A DNA stretch of 55,029 nucleotides from Clostridia bacterium (GCA_017429695.1 JAFROK010000038.1:1-55029); one strand, 5' to 3'; positions 42,105-51,218 are shown, counted from the first letter of the stretch. Program-made: numbers and translations. The notes: a model not told the origin generated them from the letters alone.

Positions 42105-42878
42105 ATGGACCATGAACAGATGAACATCGAACTGGACGCGATCCCGGAGAACGCGATCCTGATCGACCTGCGGGAAGAGGAAGACTATGCGGCAGGGCAT
42201 ATTCCCGGCGCACGGAATTTTCCCATGGGATCCCTGCGGGAGGAAATCCGCCGGATCGCCCGATTCAATACGCCGATTCTGCTGTATTGCTATACCGGAA
42301 AGAAAAGCGCGCAGGCGGCGGAACTGCTGCAGTCCAGGGGATACGTCAATGCCCGGAATATCGGCGGAATTGACGCCTATTCCGGCCGGCTGGAGCCGGA
42401 ACTGACAATCCGGGAACTCCGGGAGATGAAAGGCCTGTCCCAGAGCGCACTGGCCCGGATTATCGGCGTCAGGCAGCCGACGGTTGCCGCCTATGAATCC
42501 GGCAAGGCCAATCCAGGACCGGCCATCTGCGACGCGGTCAGGCGGTTGCTGACGGTGACCGTCAGCCCGGCAAACCGGGGAAAAACAGAATCCGGCAGGA
42601 CACCGGGAAGCAAAACACAGCAGCAGGCCGCGCAGAACCAGATCCGGCACGGACGGAAAATGACGGTCAGGGAGCTCCGGAAAGCCAGCGGACTCACCCA
42701 GGCAGCATTTGCGGAATCCCTCGGAATCTGCACGGGCAGCGTTGCGGCATATGAAAAGGGCAGAACCCGGCCCGGACCGAAGGTGAAGGCAAAGGTTCTG
42801 GAAGTATACCAGGTAACGCTGGCGGATTCCGTCTCCGGAATGAAAGCCGGGCAGAAACGCGGCCGGGGGAAGAAATGA
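42105..42878 (+). CDS. Rhodanese domain fused to two XRE-type HTH domains
   Basis: Residues ~1-98 form a rhodanese domain (AILIDLREEEDYAAGHIPGARNFPMG) with the active-site loop LLYCYTGKKSAQ, so the persulfide Cys (near residue 64) is kept. Residues ~103-150 are an XRE HTH (LTIRELREMKGLSQSALARIIGVRQPTVAAYESGK). A Gln/Lys-rich linker follows, then a second HTH at ~185-235 (MTVRELRKASGLTQAAFAESLGICTGSVAAYEKGR). It overlaps the next gene by four bases. The arrangement suggests a transcription factor that senses sulfane sulfur by its Cys. I do not know a named family with this order. Confidence 0.85.
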   Translation: MDHEQMNIELDAIPENAILIDLREEEDYAAGHIPGARNFPMGSLREEIRRIARFNTPILLYCYTGKKSAQAAELLQSRGYVNARNIGGIDAYSGRLEPELTIRELREMKGLSQSALARIIGVRQPTVAAYESGKANPGPAICDAVRRLLTVTVSPANRGKTESGRTPGSKTQQQAAQNQIRHGRKMTVRELRKASGLTQAAFAESLGICTGSVAAYEKGRTRPGPKVKAKVLEVYQVTLADSVSGMKAGQKRGRGKK

Positions 42879-43453
42879 GCAGTACAGCTGATGCGTCCCG
42901 GCTGGTTATCCGGATTGTCCGCAGCAACCGGAAGACGGTCAGTATTCAGATCTCTTCGCCGGAGGAAGTGACTGTCCGGGCGCCGCTTCGCATGCCGGAA
43001 CGGGAAATCCGGCGGATCCTTGAAGAGAAGCAATCGTGGATTATCACCCATCTTGAAAAAGCTGCCCGGCAGGCAGAAGAAAGGAACACTTTGCCGGCGC
43101 TTTCCGCACAGGAACTGAACAACCTGGCAGACGCCGCGCTGAAGCGGATTCCGCCGCTCGTGCAGCAGCGCGCGGTTCAGATCGGCGTACGTTACGGAAG
43201 GATCACAATCCGGAACCAGCGAACCCGCTGGGGAAGCTGCTCATCCGCGGGCAACCTGAACTTTAACTGCCTGCTGATGCTCTGCCCGGATCATGTGCTG
43301 GATTATGTGGTTGTGCATGAACTTTGCCACCGGAAAGAGATGAACCATTCCGCCCGCTTCTGGGCGCTGGTTGCTTCCGTTCTGCCGGATTACAAGGCAT
43401 CCCGGAAGTGGCTGAAGGATTACGGGCCGGGTATCCTGTCCCGGATGCGTTAA
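42875..43453 (+). CDS. YgjP-type (DUF45, SprT-like) zinc metallopeptidase
   Basis: The 192-aa protein has RTRWGSCSSAGNLNFNCLLMLCP and the zinc-binding VVHELCHRKEMNHSARFW (HExxH-like HELCH with a third His in MNHS), then VLPDYKASRKWLKDYG. These are the full signatures of the M48-related YgjP family. Length is slightly below the usual ~230 aa because the N-terminal strand region is short. Cytoplasmic; substrate unknown. Coupled to the rhodanese-HTH gene and 29 bp before a zinc-ribbon gene. Confidence 0.88.
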   Translation: MSSTADASRLVIRIVRSNRKTVSIQISSPEEVTVRAPLRMPEREIRRILEEKQSWIITHLEKAARQAEERNTLPALSAQELNNLADAALKRIPPLVQQRAVQIGVRYGRITIRNQRTRWGSCSSAGNLNFNCLLMLCPDHVLDYVVVHELCHRKEMNHSARFWALVASVLPDYKASRKWLKDYGPGILSRMR

Positions 43454-43482
43454 ACAGATATGAACATCAGGAGGAAATACGG

Positions 43483-43869
43483 ATGGGTTTGCTGGAACGG
43501 ATGAAAGCTTTATTCGGAAAACGGCAGAAGGAACCGGAGAAGAAGGAAGAACAGGCGCCTGCCGCGGCTCAGGGCACCCGGATGAAGAAAGCGTGCAAAA
43601 AGTGCGGCAAAATGTTCACCTATGACACAACCTGGGACTTCATTCCGAATTACTGCAAGGACTGCAAGAAACAGTTCGCGCAGGAAAAGGAAGAGAAGCA
43701 GCGGGCCGGCGCGCCGCGGAAGATCAGGCGGAAATGTAAGGAATGCGGAAACTTTTTCACGTTTCCCAATACAATCGCCCACTATCCGAACTATTGTCCG
43801 AACTGCCGGAAACGCCATCAGGCAGCCATGAAGGAAAAGTATTCCGGCATGGGAAAGAAGAAAAACTGA
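43483..43869 (+). CDS. Protein with two tandem zinc ribbons
   Basis: ATG 43483 has AGGAGG seven bases upstream; the longer open frame overlaps the metallopeptidase and is rejected. The 128-aa product has a Lys/Glu-rich N-terminal helix (KALFGKRQKEPEKKEEQ). Two Cys4 modules follow: CKKCGKMFTYDTTWDFIPNYCKDC (about 39-62) and CKECGNFFTFPNTIAHYPNYCPNC (about 85-108). The modules are near copies of each other, so one domain duplicated. Similar zf-trcl-type ribbons occur in small clostridial proteins; nucleic-acid or protein binding is possible, unproven. Confidence 0.75.
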   Translation: MGLLERMKALFGKRQKEPEKKEEQAPAAAQGTRMKKACKKCGKMFTYDTTWDFIPNYCKDCKKQFAQEKEEKQRAGAPRKIRRKCKECGNFFTFPNTIAHYPNYCPNCRKRHQAAMKEKYSGMGKKKN

Positions 43870-43927
43870 TCATATTTCCGCAGAACAGGAATGGCGGCGT
43901 TCGCCGCCTGTGCAGGGGAGAAGAAAG

Positions 43928-46111
43928 ATGCTGATACAGAACGCATCCTGGATCGAGAAAAAGAATGCAGAATCCACCGTGGTACCGGTTTTCCGCAGGA
44001 CATTTTCCTGCGCTTCACCGGTCCGGAACGCGTGCCTGGAGGTTACCTGCGACGGCGTATATGAGGCGGTACTGAACGACAGGCGGGTCGGACGATTTAT
44101 CCTGGCCCCGGGATGGACGGAATACCGGAAACGGCTGCAGGTACAGTCCTATGACGTTACCGAACTGCTGCAGGAAGACAATACGCTGGATATCACCGTT
44201 GCCAACGGCTGGTACCGCCGGACAAACGCGCCGTGGACCGGCACCCGGAACCCGGATGAATTCCTGCCGGCTATGGCGATTGCCGCCCTGCGGCTGAGCT
44301 ATGCAGACGGCCGGGAAGAGGTGATCCTGACGGATGAAAGATGGCAGGTTTCTGAAAGCAATGTGACGCTCAGTGGCATTTTCATCGGCGAGGATGCCGA
44401 TATGACCCGTTCCCTGGATTTTGAACCGGCAAAAACCTGCGATTATCCAAAGGCGATGCTGATTCCCCAGGAAGGACCGGAGGTGCATGAGCAGGAAACC
44501 GTATATCCCGGCCGGTCGTTCCACACGCCCAAGGGGGAATGGGTCATCGATTTTGGCCAGAACCTGACCGGCTATATGGCTTTTGAGCTGACGGCCCGTG
44601 CCGGGGAACGCCTCTCAATTTCGACTGCGGAAGTCCTGGACCGGGACGGCAATTTCTATACGGCCAATTACCGTTCCGCCCGGAGCCAGCTGCATTATAT
44701 ATGCAAAGACGGACATCAGGCCTATCGTCCACGGTTTACTTTTTTCGGCTTCCGCTATCTGCGGATCGATGAAGCCCCGGAAGGTTTTACAGCGGATCAG
44801 ATCCATGCGGTGGTGCTACACTCCGAAATGACACGTACCGGATGGCTGGAAAGCACGGATCCGATGCTGAACCAGCTGTTCAGCAATACCATCTGGAGCC
44901 AGAAGGGCAATTACCTGGATATTCCGACGGACTGCCCGCAGCGGGATGAACGGTACGGCTGGACGGGCGACGGACAGATTTTCTGCAGGGCAGCGACATA
45001 TCAGTATGACGTGCGGCAGTTCTTCCGGAAATGGCTGGCGGATATGCGGGCGGCCCAGCACGACAACGGATGGGTGCCGGATGTGGTGCCGAGCCTGACG
45101 GCTTACAAGCCCGGCGGCGCCGGCTGGTCGGACTCGGTGACGATAATTCCATGGCAGCTGTATGAGACATACGGCGACATTTCTTTCCTGGCGGATATGT
45201 ATCCGGCCATGGAAAAATGGATCGCATATATTCCCACGGTATCGACCACGCCGGACCTGTGGACAGGCTGCTGGACATATGGGGACTGGCTGGCGCTGGA
45301 TCAGCCGGATGACTGGGTTCCGGCGGATATGGAACAGGCGAAGCGCGGATACAGCGATGACGACCTGGTCTGCAGCGCATTCTATGCCAATTCAGTCAGT
45401 ATTGTCATCCGTGCCGGGGAAATCCTGGGCCGCGATGTCAGCCGGTATGAAGACCTTTACAGCAGGATCACCGCAAAGTTCAAAGCAACCTTCGGCGGGA
45501 AACTGAATACCCAGACCGAAAAAGTGCTGGCGCTGCATTTCGGCCTGGCGGACGATCCGCAGGCGCTGGCCGACGTATTGGCGGAGCAGATCGTGGCCTG
45601 CGGAACACACCTGCAGACCGGGCTGCTTGGAACGCCATACCTGCTTCATGAACTGAGCCGGTACGGGCATGCGAACCTCGCCTGGTCGCTGCTGTTGCGA
45701 AAGGAATATCCGGGCTGGCTGTATTCTGTTTCCAGGAGTGCTACCACGACATGGGAACATTGGGACGGAATCAAGCCGGACGGCACGTTCTGGTCAGATG
45801 ACATGAACAGCTACAATCATTATGCTTATGCTTCCGTGGCAGACTGGGTATTCGGCGTTGCATGCGGCATTCAGCCGGCTGCTCCGGGGTTCGCCCGCGC
45901 TGTGATCGCGCCGAAGCCGGATGCGCGCCTGAACGGGCTCAGCGCCATCCTGGATACCGTTCACGGACGGATCCGTTCGGCATGGAAGCATATGGCTGAC
46001 GGCATACGTTATGAGATCGATGTGCCGGTGGCGGCGGAAATCATCCTGAACGGGGAAAGCAGGAAGGTTTCTCCCGGAAAGTATGTGATCCTGGTTCCGG
46101 ATGAATCCTGA
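43928..46111 (+). CDS. GH78 alpha-L-rhamnosidase-like glycoside hydrolase
   Basis: ATG 43928 follows GGGGAG. The 727-aa enzyme has an N-terminal beta-sandwich (LEVTCDGVYEAVLNDRRVGRFILAPGWTEYRKR), a second sandwich (GEWVIDFGQNLTGYMAFEL) and an (alpha/alpha)6 barrel. The barrel carries the GH78 core DIPTDCPQRDERYGWTGDGQIFCRAATY (acidic catalytic residues) and further motifs EHWDGIKPDGTFWSDDMNSYNHYAYASVADW. The C-terminal domain is the usual small sandwich. No signal peptide is seen, so it acts in the cytoplasm on imported oligosaccharides. It is followed 23 bp later by a sugar kinase, a plausible catabolic pair, though no rhamnose genes adjoin. Confidence 0.9.
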   Translation: MLIQNASWIEKKNAESTVVPVFRRTFSCASPVRNACLEVTCDGVYEAVLNDRRVGRFILAPGWTEYRKRLQVQSYDVTELLQEDNTLDITVANGWYRRTNAPWTGTRNPDEFLPAMAIAALRLSYADGREEVILTDERWQVSESNVTLSGIFIGEDADMTRSLDFEPAKTCDYPKAMLIPQEGPEVHEQETVYPGRSFHTPKGEWVIDFGQNLTGYMAFELTARAGERLSISTAEVLDRDGNFYTANYRSARSQLHYICKDGHQAYRPRFTFFGFRYLRIDEAPEGFTADQIHAVVLHSEMTRTGWLESTDPMLNQLFSNTIWSQKGNYLDIPTDCPQRDERYGWTGDGQIFCRAATYQYDVRQFFRKWLADMRAAQHDNGWVPDVVPSLTAYKPGGAGWSDSVTIIPWQLYETYGDISFLADMYPAMEKWIAYIPTVSTTPDLWTGCWTYGDWLALDQPDDWVPADMEQAKRGYSDDDLVCSAFYANSVSIVIRAGEILGRDVSRYEDLYSRITAKFKATFGGKLNTQTEKVLALHFGLADDPQALADVLAEQIVACGTHLQTGLLGTPYLLHELSRYGHANLAWSLLLRKEYPGWLYSVSRSATTTWEHWDGIKPDGTFWSDDMNSYNHYAYASVADWVFGVACGIQPAAPGFARAVIAPKPDARLNGLSAILDTVHGRIRSAWKHMADGIRYEIDVPVAAEIILNGESRKVSPGKYVILVPDES

Positions 46112-46134
46112 ACAGCAGAAAAAGGAGAATCAGA

Positions 46135-47019
46135 TTGCGCGTACTCAATTTCGGATCCCTGAATCTTGACTATGTCTATGCAGTGGATCACTTTGTGCAG
46201 CCGGGGGAAACGATCGCATCCCGGTCAAGGACCGTCAAGTGCGGCGGGAAAGGCCTGAATCAGTCGATTGCGCTGGCCAGGGCCGGCGCAGCGGTCCTCC
46301 ATGCCGGGTGTATCGGCAGCGGAGGAGAGCCGCTGCGGGAGATGCTCATCCGCAACGGTGTGGATGTAGCCGCACTGAAAACGACAGGCGAAATGCAGGG
46401 GCATACCGTGATTCAGGTGAATCCGGAAGGGGAAAACAGCATCATCCTCTTCGGCGGTTCCAATCTTTGCGTGACTGAGAAGCAGGTTGACGACGCACTG
46501 AACATCATGTCGGAAGGAGACTGGCTGGTTCTGCAGAACGAGATCAATCTCCTCCCGTATATTGTACATCAGGCCAATAAAAAGGGAATGCGGATTGCAC
46601 TGAATCCGTCCCCGTTCAATGACCAGATCAAAAAAGTGGACCTGAATCAGCTTTCCTGGCTGCTGGTGAACGAAGTGGAAGCTGAACAGATGACCGGATC
46701 CGCGAATCCTGATACGGCATGGGAAAAACTGCATACAGACTATCCGGCCCTGTCTGTGCTGATTACGCTTGGCAGTAAGGGCAGCGTTGCCTGGATGCAG
46801 GAAGGCGATCAGACGACAGTCATCCGGCAGGAAGCAATTTCTGTCCGGGCCGTGGATACTACCGCGGCAGGCGATACGTTCACCGGATATTTTATTGCCG
46901 GACTGATGAACCATATGCCCCTGGAAAAGTGTATGGAACGTGCCGCAAAGGCGGCAGCCATCAGCGTTACAAGACCCGGCGCTGCGGATTCCATTCCGCA
47001 GGCTGACGAAATCGACTGA
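46135..47019 (+). CDS. PfkB-family sugar kinase (ribokinase-like)
   Basis: The start is TTG 46135, preceded by AAAGGAG. The 294-aa kinase has NFGSLNLDYVYAVDHFVQPGETI, GGKGLNQSIALARAGA, the ATP/catalytic motif TTAAGDTFTGYFIAGL with catalytic Asp, and LGSKGSVAWM. These fit the ribokinase subgroup. Substrate may be ribose or a product of the GH78 enzyme 23 bp upstream. The stop is 8 bp from a convergent gene with no visible terminator between them. Confidence 0.88.
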   Translation: MRVLNFGSLNLDYVYAVDHFVQPGETIASRSRTVKCGGKGLNQSIALARAGAAVLHAGCIGSGGEPLREMLIRNGVDVAALKTTGEMQGHTVIQVNPEGENSIILFGGSNLCVTEKQVDDALNIMSEGDWLVLQNEINLLPYIVHQANKKGMRIALNPSPFNDQIKKVDLNQLSWLLVNEVEAEQMTGSANPDTAWEKLHTDYPALSVLITLGSKGSVAWMQEGDQTTVIRQEAISVRAVDTTAAGDTFTGYFIAGLMNHMPLEKCMERAAKAAAISVTRPGAADSIPQADEID

Positions 47020-47027
47020 GACCGGTA

Positions 47028-47933
47028 TCAGCCGTTCAATATCGCTTCTATACAGCTTTCAATGGTATCCGCCCTTCGCAGGAGCCTTTTTTTCGTGATG
47101 CTGTCCTGGGACGGCCATTCCATCAGCTTTTTGATTCTTCCCAGGGCAATCGTCGGATGGAACCGGTCCGCCCAGCCTTCGTAGAGCATGGTATACCAGC
47201 GCAGCAGTTCTTCCGCGGTTGCCTTTTCCCCGCCGCGGATCCGGCGCGCAAGGGAAGGATCCGCCAGCAGGCCGCGGCCGATCATCACTGCTTCTGTCGC
47301 GGGACAGCGTTCTGTCAGGCTGCTGACATCTTCGATGGTGCGGAGGTCGCCGTTGTAAACCGGATGGGGTAAGCCTTCCCGAACCGCAAGATTAAACGCT
47401 TCCGGATGGATCCCTCCGGTATACTGTTCCCGCATGGTCCGCACATGGACCGTCACATGGGCGAAGGGGTAGGCGGCCAGCAGGGACAGGATGGCCGGCC
47501 ATTCATCGGCGCTTTCATATCCGATCCGGGTTTTAACGGACATGGATACGGGAAGGGTGTTCGAAAACAGCCGGTCAAAGAATGACTTCAGGTAATCCGG
47601 GTCCCGGAGCATACCGCTGCCCCGGCCGCGTTTGGTGACCGTGGGTGAGGGACACCCGATATTCAGATCTGCACAGGAATAACCGCATTCGCTTACATAG
47701 TACAGCCAGGCGGACAGCTGCTCCGGATCCCGTGTCAACGCCTGGGGCAGGACATTCAGGCCGATGTTTTCGTCCGGATCGATATCCCGGATTTCACGGG
47801 TCAGCAGTGACAGCGACTGCGTCAGTTTATGAAAGGGAAGGCAGTAAACATCCACGCCGCCAAAAATCCGGTGATGGGTTTGCCGCAGGATGCCGTCCGT
47901 AATGCCTTCCATCGGCGCAAAATAGATTTTCAA
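47028..47933 (-). CDS. tRNA-dihydrouridine synthase (Dus family)
   Basis: The 301-aa flavoprotein starts KIYFAPMEGITDGILRQTHH and has the Dus signature ADLNIGCPSPTVTKRGRGSGMLRDP with catalytic Cys, SVKTRIGY, VHVRTMREQYTG, NGDLRTIEDV and MIGRGLLADPSL. It reduces U to dihydrouridine in tRNA D-loops. Length is a little short compared with DusB (~320). It overlaps the DMT transporter gene by four bases as last gene of a minus-strand operon. Confidence 0.92.
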   Translation of the reverse strand: MKIYFAPMEGITDGILRQTHHRIFGGVDVYCLPFHKLTQSLSLLTREIRDIDPDENIGLNVLPQALTRDPEQLSAWLYYVSECGYSCADLNIGCPSPTVTKRGRGSGMLRDPDYLKSFFDRLFSNTLPVSMSVKTRIGYESADEWPAILSLLAAYPFAHVTVHVRTMREQYTGGIHPEAFNLAVREGLPHPVYNGDLRTIEDVSSLTERCPATEAVMIGRGLLADPSLARRIRGGEKATAEELLRWYTMLYEGWADRFHPTIALGRIKKLMEWPSQDSITKKRLLRRADTIESCIEAILNG

Positions 47934-48829
47934 TCCGCCGCCTCCTCGGGACAGGCATCAGGATCCTGCCCGTTTGTTTCCTGCTTCCTGCGGCTCAGGT
48001 GAATATTGTAAACCAATATGGCACACAGGACGACGACTGCGCCGGCCAGCGCCGTGCCGGAAATTGTTTCCCCGTAAAAGAGCATGACCCATGCGGGGTT
48101 CATGATCGGCTCCAGGCCGGTGATCAGGCTTGCGGAAACAGCGGGTGTGTTTCGGATCCCTTCGGATAAAAGGATGTATGCGCCGCCGACCTGTACAATG
48201 CCCAGCGCTGCCACCGAAGCCAATACCGGAAAGGAAAAATCTGTTTCTCCCGCGCACAGCGGTGTCAAAATAATTCCTGCAGCCAGCTGGCCCAGGAAAC
48301 AGGAAGACAGCGCATCCGCCTTTTTCCCGGTGTTCATCATGAAAACACCGGCATAGCAGATACCGGAAACCAGCGCCAGCAGGTTTCCCAGCCAGTTTCC
48401 GGCCTGAATGCCGTCCACGAAGAAAAGGCAGACTCCCGCCAGCACAGCCATGCAGGTGATGACATCAAAACGGTTGGGCCGCACATGGTAGATGACTGCC
48501 ATCAGCAGGATAACAAACACCGGTGCGGTGAACTGCAGCACAATCGTGTTGGCAGCGGTGGTCAGCTTGTTGGCCAGGGCAAACAGTGTTGTGACGCCGA
48601 TCAGGGAAAGCGCGCCGATAATGACCTGCCGGCTGATGACGATTCGGTGCCGGCGGATCAGCATATAGATACCGATCACCATGGCACCGATCAGATTCCG
48701 TGCGCCGTTGATGGCCAGCGCCGACCAGGGAATCATTTTGATCAGCAGTCCGCCGGTGCTGAAGGCAACAGAGGCCAGGAAAACACACAGCACCGACCCC
48801 CAATGCGCTTTCTGTCTGCTTTCCGTCAC
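47930..48829 (-). CDS. DMT-superfamily (EamA) transporter
   Basis: The 299-aa protein starts at GTG 48829 with GAGGAGG upstream on the minus strand. It has about ten hydrophobic helices in two EamA halves (first: VLCVFLASVAFSTGGLLIK and ARNLIGAMVIGIYMLI; second begins near NLLALVSGICYAGVFMM). The short polar C-terminus is RRKQETNGQDPDA. Likely a small-metabolite exporter. It lies between the aldo/keto reductase and dus genes, in one operon. Confidence 0.88.
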   Translation of the reverse strand: MTESRQKAHWGSVLCVFLASVAFSTGGLLIKMIPWSALAINGARNLIGAMVIGIYMLIRRHRIVISRQVIIGALSLIGVTTLFALANKLTTAANTIVLQFTAPVFVILLMAVIYHVRPNRFDVITCMAVLAGVCLFFVDGIQAGNWLGNLLALVSGICYAGVFMMNTGKKADALSSCFLGQLAAGIILTPLCAGETDFSFPVLASVAALGIVQVGGAYILLSEGIRNTPAVSASLITGLEPIMNPAWVMLFYGETISGTALAGAVVVLCAILVYNIHLSRRKQETNGQDPDACPEEAAD

Positions 48830-48877
48830 AGGTTCCTATCCTCCTCAAAAGAATACCGTCCGGCAAATCATATCCGT

Positions 48878-50026
48878 TCAGCAGCCAAACAGTACGGCCG
48901 TCTTTTCCATGCGCTTCGCAACCGACACCGAGAATGGGCAGCGACTTTCACAACCCCGGCAGCCGATGCATTCGTCCGCGTGATGCGGCAGCGAAAGATA
49001 ATGCTCGCGCAGGGAAGCGGGAACTTCCGGCTGCATAATGGCCAGGTCGTAAAGCTTGTTGACCATGGCGATATCGATATCCGCCGGACAGGGTTTACAG
49101 TGGCCACAATAAGTGCATTCTCCGCCTGCAAACCGGTGCATCGGCGCTTCGGCGAGGACGCTGGCATAATCCTTATCGGCATCTGTTGCCGTTTCATACG
49201 CAACGGCGGCATCCACCTGCTCTTTTGTATCGTATCCGCACAGGGCGGAAGCCACTGCCGGCTTGGTCAGGCAGTAATGGATGCACTGCACCGGCGTCAG
49301 CGCGACGCCGAAGGGGGAACGCTTGGCATCGAGCAGGCGGCTGCCCGCATAGGGCTTCATACAGGTGATGCCCACGTCAAGCTGCTCGCAAAGCTTATAC
49401 ATCTCCACTCGGACCGGATCCACTCCGTTCAGGTGATCCGCATACTGCGCCGCGAAATAATTTTCGATTTCATCCGTCGGCGGCATCAGGTCAAACGCGG
49501 GATTTACGCTGAACAGAATCATTTCCACGAAACAGCTTTCTGCCGCCTTTTTCGCAATCACCGGATTGTGGGTGGACAGGCCGATATGGCGGATGATTCC
49601 CTGGTCCTTCAGTTCCTTCACGTAATCCAGGTAATCACCCGGAACGGACTTTTCCCAGTCCTCCTCCCGGTCGACATAGTGGATCATGCCCAGGTCAATA
49701 TAATCCGTCCGGAGACGTTTCAGCAGATCCTCAAAGGCAATCCGGCACTGTGCCACATCCCGGGTACGGGTATACTGTCCGTTCTGGTATGTGGAGCCGA
49801 TATGTCCCTGGACAATCCACTCCTGCCGGCAGCCTTCCATAGCCTTTCCGATGATATCCCGGGATTTCGGGTCGGGCATCCAGCAGTCAACGATGTTGAT
49901 GCCATGGTTATGCGCATAACGAAGGAGTTCCACGGATTCCTCCTCCGGATGGCGCTCCAGCCACTCTCCGCCGAATCCGATTTCACTGACCATCAGGCCC
50001 GTTTGGCCAAGACGTCTGTACTGCAT
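48878..50026 (-). CDS. Aldo/keto reductase with C-terminal 4Fe-4S domain
   Basis: The start is placed at ATG 50026 (MQYRRLGQTGLMVSEIGFGG), eight bases after GGAGGGG; the longer frame adds an unrelated 18 residues inside the upstream gene. The 382-aa protein has the AKR barrel (NHGINIVDCWMPDPKSRD, TDYIDLGMIHYVDREEDW, HIGLSTHNP). A ferredoxin-like tail has CTYCGHCKPCP and CIGCRGCESRCPF. These Fe-S AKRs are common in anaerobes and poorly assigned. The gene begins one base after the hydrolase stop. Confidence 0.9.
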   Translation of the reverse strand: MQYRRLGQTGLMVSEIGFGGEWLERHPEEESVELLRYAHNHGINIVDCWMPDPKSRDIIGKAMEGCRQEWIVQGHIGSTYQNGQYTRTRDVAQCRIAFEDLLKRLRTDYIDLGMIHYVDREEDWEKSVPGDYLDYVKELKDQGIIRHIGLSTHNPVIAKKAAESCFVEMILFSVNPAFDLMPPTDEIENYFAAQYADHLNGVDPVRVEMYKLCEQLDVGITCMKPYAGSRLLDAKRSPFGVALTPVQCIHYCLTKPAVASALCGYDTKEQVDAAVAYETATDADKDYASVLAEAPMHRFAGGECTYCGHCKPCPADIDIAMVNKLYDLAIMQPEVPASLREHYLSLPHHADECIGCRGCESRCPFSVSVAKRMEKTAVLFGC

Positions 50027-50027
50027 A

Positions 50028-50873
50028 TTAATTCCCCTCCGATTCGCCCAGTATTTTCTGCACAAAGGCAATGGATTCATTTTCTGAATCGGTCAGATCC
50101 TTTCCGAAGAAACCGTGGTTGGCCCCCTCGTACCGGATCAATTCGGCATCCGGGAAAACCTCAGCAGCGCGCTCAGAATAGGAGATCGGAACAACGGCAT
50201 CCACGGTTCCGTGGATGATCAGCACCTTTCCGGGATAATTCCGGATCACATCATAAATGTCAAAGGACATGGCGTCGCGGTTGTAGATCCCGCCCAGCTG
50301 GACACCCATCAGGCTGATGGTGTCCGGAATGTTTTCCGGATCCGGCGTCTGCTTCCATGCATTATCCTGCAGGACATAGGCGGGATAAAGCGCAATCAGG
50401 CCGGCCACGTCATCCGGCCGCATACCGGCGATATAGGAGGAAACAAAACCGCCCTGGCTGGCGCCCAGCAGGAAAACCTGATCCGGATTGACGAAGGGCT
50501 GCTCCTTCATATAATCCAGTACGGCGTCCAGATCCGCTGCTTCTGTCAGCACGGACATTTCCTTCATGGTTCCGGAACTTTTGCTTCCGTATCCGCCGCC
50601 CACAAAATCAAACGCATATGCAGCGATTCCGTTCCGGGCAAAAGCTTCCGCATACGCTTTGACATGTTCATAATTTCCGCCGAATCCATGGCAGCAGATC
50701 ACAAACGGGAGTGGATCTTCCGCTTCCGGCAGATACAGCTTTCCCCAGATGGTCAGCCCATCCCGTTCAATCGTAACTTCCGTTTCCGAAAAGCTTCCCT
50801 CCGCGCCGGCAGGAGCGCAGGAAAGAACCATCAACAAAACAGCCAGAAAGACCAGCACAGCATAACGGCGCAT
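50028..50873 (-). CDS. Secreted or membrane-bound alpha/beta hydrolase
   Basis: The 281-aa protein has an N-terminal signal (YAVLVFLAVLLMVLSCAPAGA), which could be a lipobox (VLSC) or a type I site (AGA). The hydrolase domain has the oxyanion region HGFGGNYEHV, nucleophile Ser in LLGASQGGFV, Asp in IIHGTVDAVVPI and His in EGANHGFFG. All triad residues are present. The family includes acyl esterases and peptidases; substrate is unknown. First gene of the four-gene minus operon, with a good promoter upstream. Confidence 0.88.
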   Translation of the reverse strand: MRRYAVLVFLAVLLMVLSCAPAGAEGSFSETEVTIERDGLTIWGKLYLPEAEDPLPFVICCHGFGGNYEHVKAYAEAFARNGIAAYAFDFVGGGYGSKSSGTMKEMSVLTEAADLDAVLDYMKEQPFVNPDQVFLLGASQGGFVSSYIAGMRPDDVAGLIALYPAYVLQDNAWKQTPDPENIPDTISLMGVQLGGIYNRDAMSFDIYDVIRNYPGKVLIIHGTVDAVVPISYSERAAEVFPDAELIRYEGANHGFFGKDLTDSENESIAFVQKILGESEGN

Positions 50874-50907
50874 ACAAAAATCCTCCCCAAATGATCAATC
50901 TGATACC

Positions 50908-50936
50908 AGAATACCATCGCAAAGCAACATGTGCAA
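50908..50936 (-). promoter_or_regulatory. Predicted promoter of the hydrolase-AKR-DMT-dus operon
   Basis: On the minus strand TTGCAC (50936-50931), 17 bp, TATTCT (50913-50908), 35 bp before the hydrolase ATG at 50873. Confidence 0.55.
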
Positions 50937-50952
50937 GATGTGCAACTGTGAA

Positions 50953-50983
50953 GAAAAAAGCCGGCTGTACTTCCAGCCGGCTT
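50953..50983 (-). terminator. Rho-independent terminator after the 72-aa gene
   Basis: AGCCGGCTG and CAGCCGGCT (50959-50967, 50974-50982) form a 9-bp perfect stem with TACTTC loop; on the minus strand it is followed by T6. Confidence 0.8.
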
Positions 50984-50999
50984 CATCTGGTTATTTCAC

Positions 51000-51218
51000 T
51001 CATTTAACAGTATCCACATAGTATTTCCCGTTCGGTGCTCTTTTAATCACACCCATATCGGCCAGTTGTTTTGTGTAGTCCGGAAAGGAGTCCGGATTCA
51101 TGATGTCTGTTTCTGCCAGGGATTTTGCTGTTTCCGGGGAATTCGCTCCAGCTTTCCGGAGCGCTTCAATGATCAGCTTCTTTCTCATTGAAAGAACTGC
51201 TGATGTATATACAGCCAT
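51000..51218 (-). CDS. 72-aa small protein, possible winged-helix
   Basis: The gene has a good AGGAAGGAGA site and its own terminator. The product contains MRKKLIIEALRKAGANSPETAKSLAE followed by DYTKQLADMGVIKRAPNGKYYVD. This is the helix, recognition-like helix and beta-hairpin wing order seen in small winged-helix proteins. No metal-binding or catalytic residues. It is monocistronic and lies directly downstream, on the same strand, of the tRNA-like elements at 51339-51585. Function unknown; DNA-binding is an inference. Confidence 0.6.
   Translation of the reverse strand: MAVYTSAVLSMRKKLIIEALRKAGANSPETAKSLAETDIMNPDSFPDYTKQLADMGVIKRAPNGKYYVDTVK

Noticed and set aside
46112-47027. Rhamnose utilisation locus including the GH78 gene
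   Set aside because: Only a GH78 enzyme and a generic PfkB kinase are present; no rhamnose isomerase, rhamnulokinase or aldolase genes adjoin.
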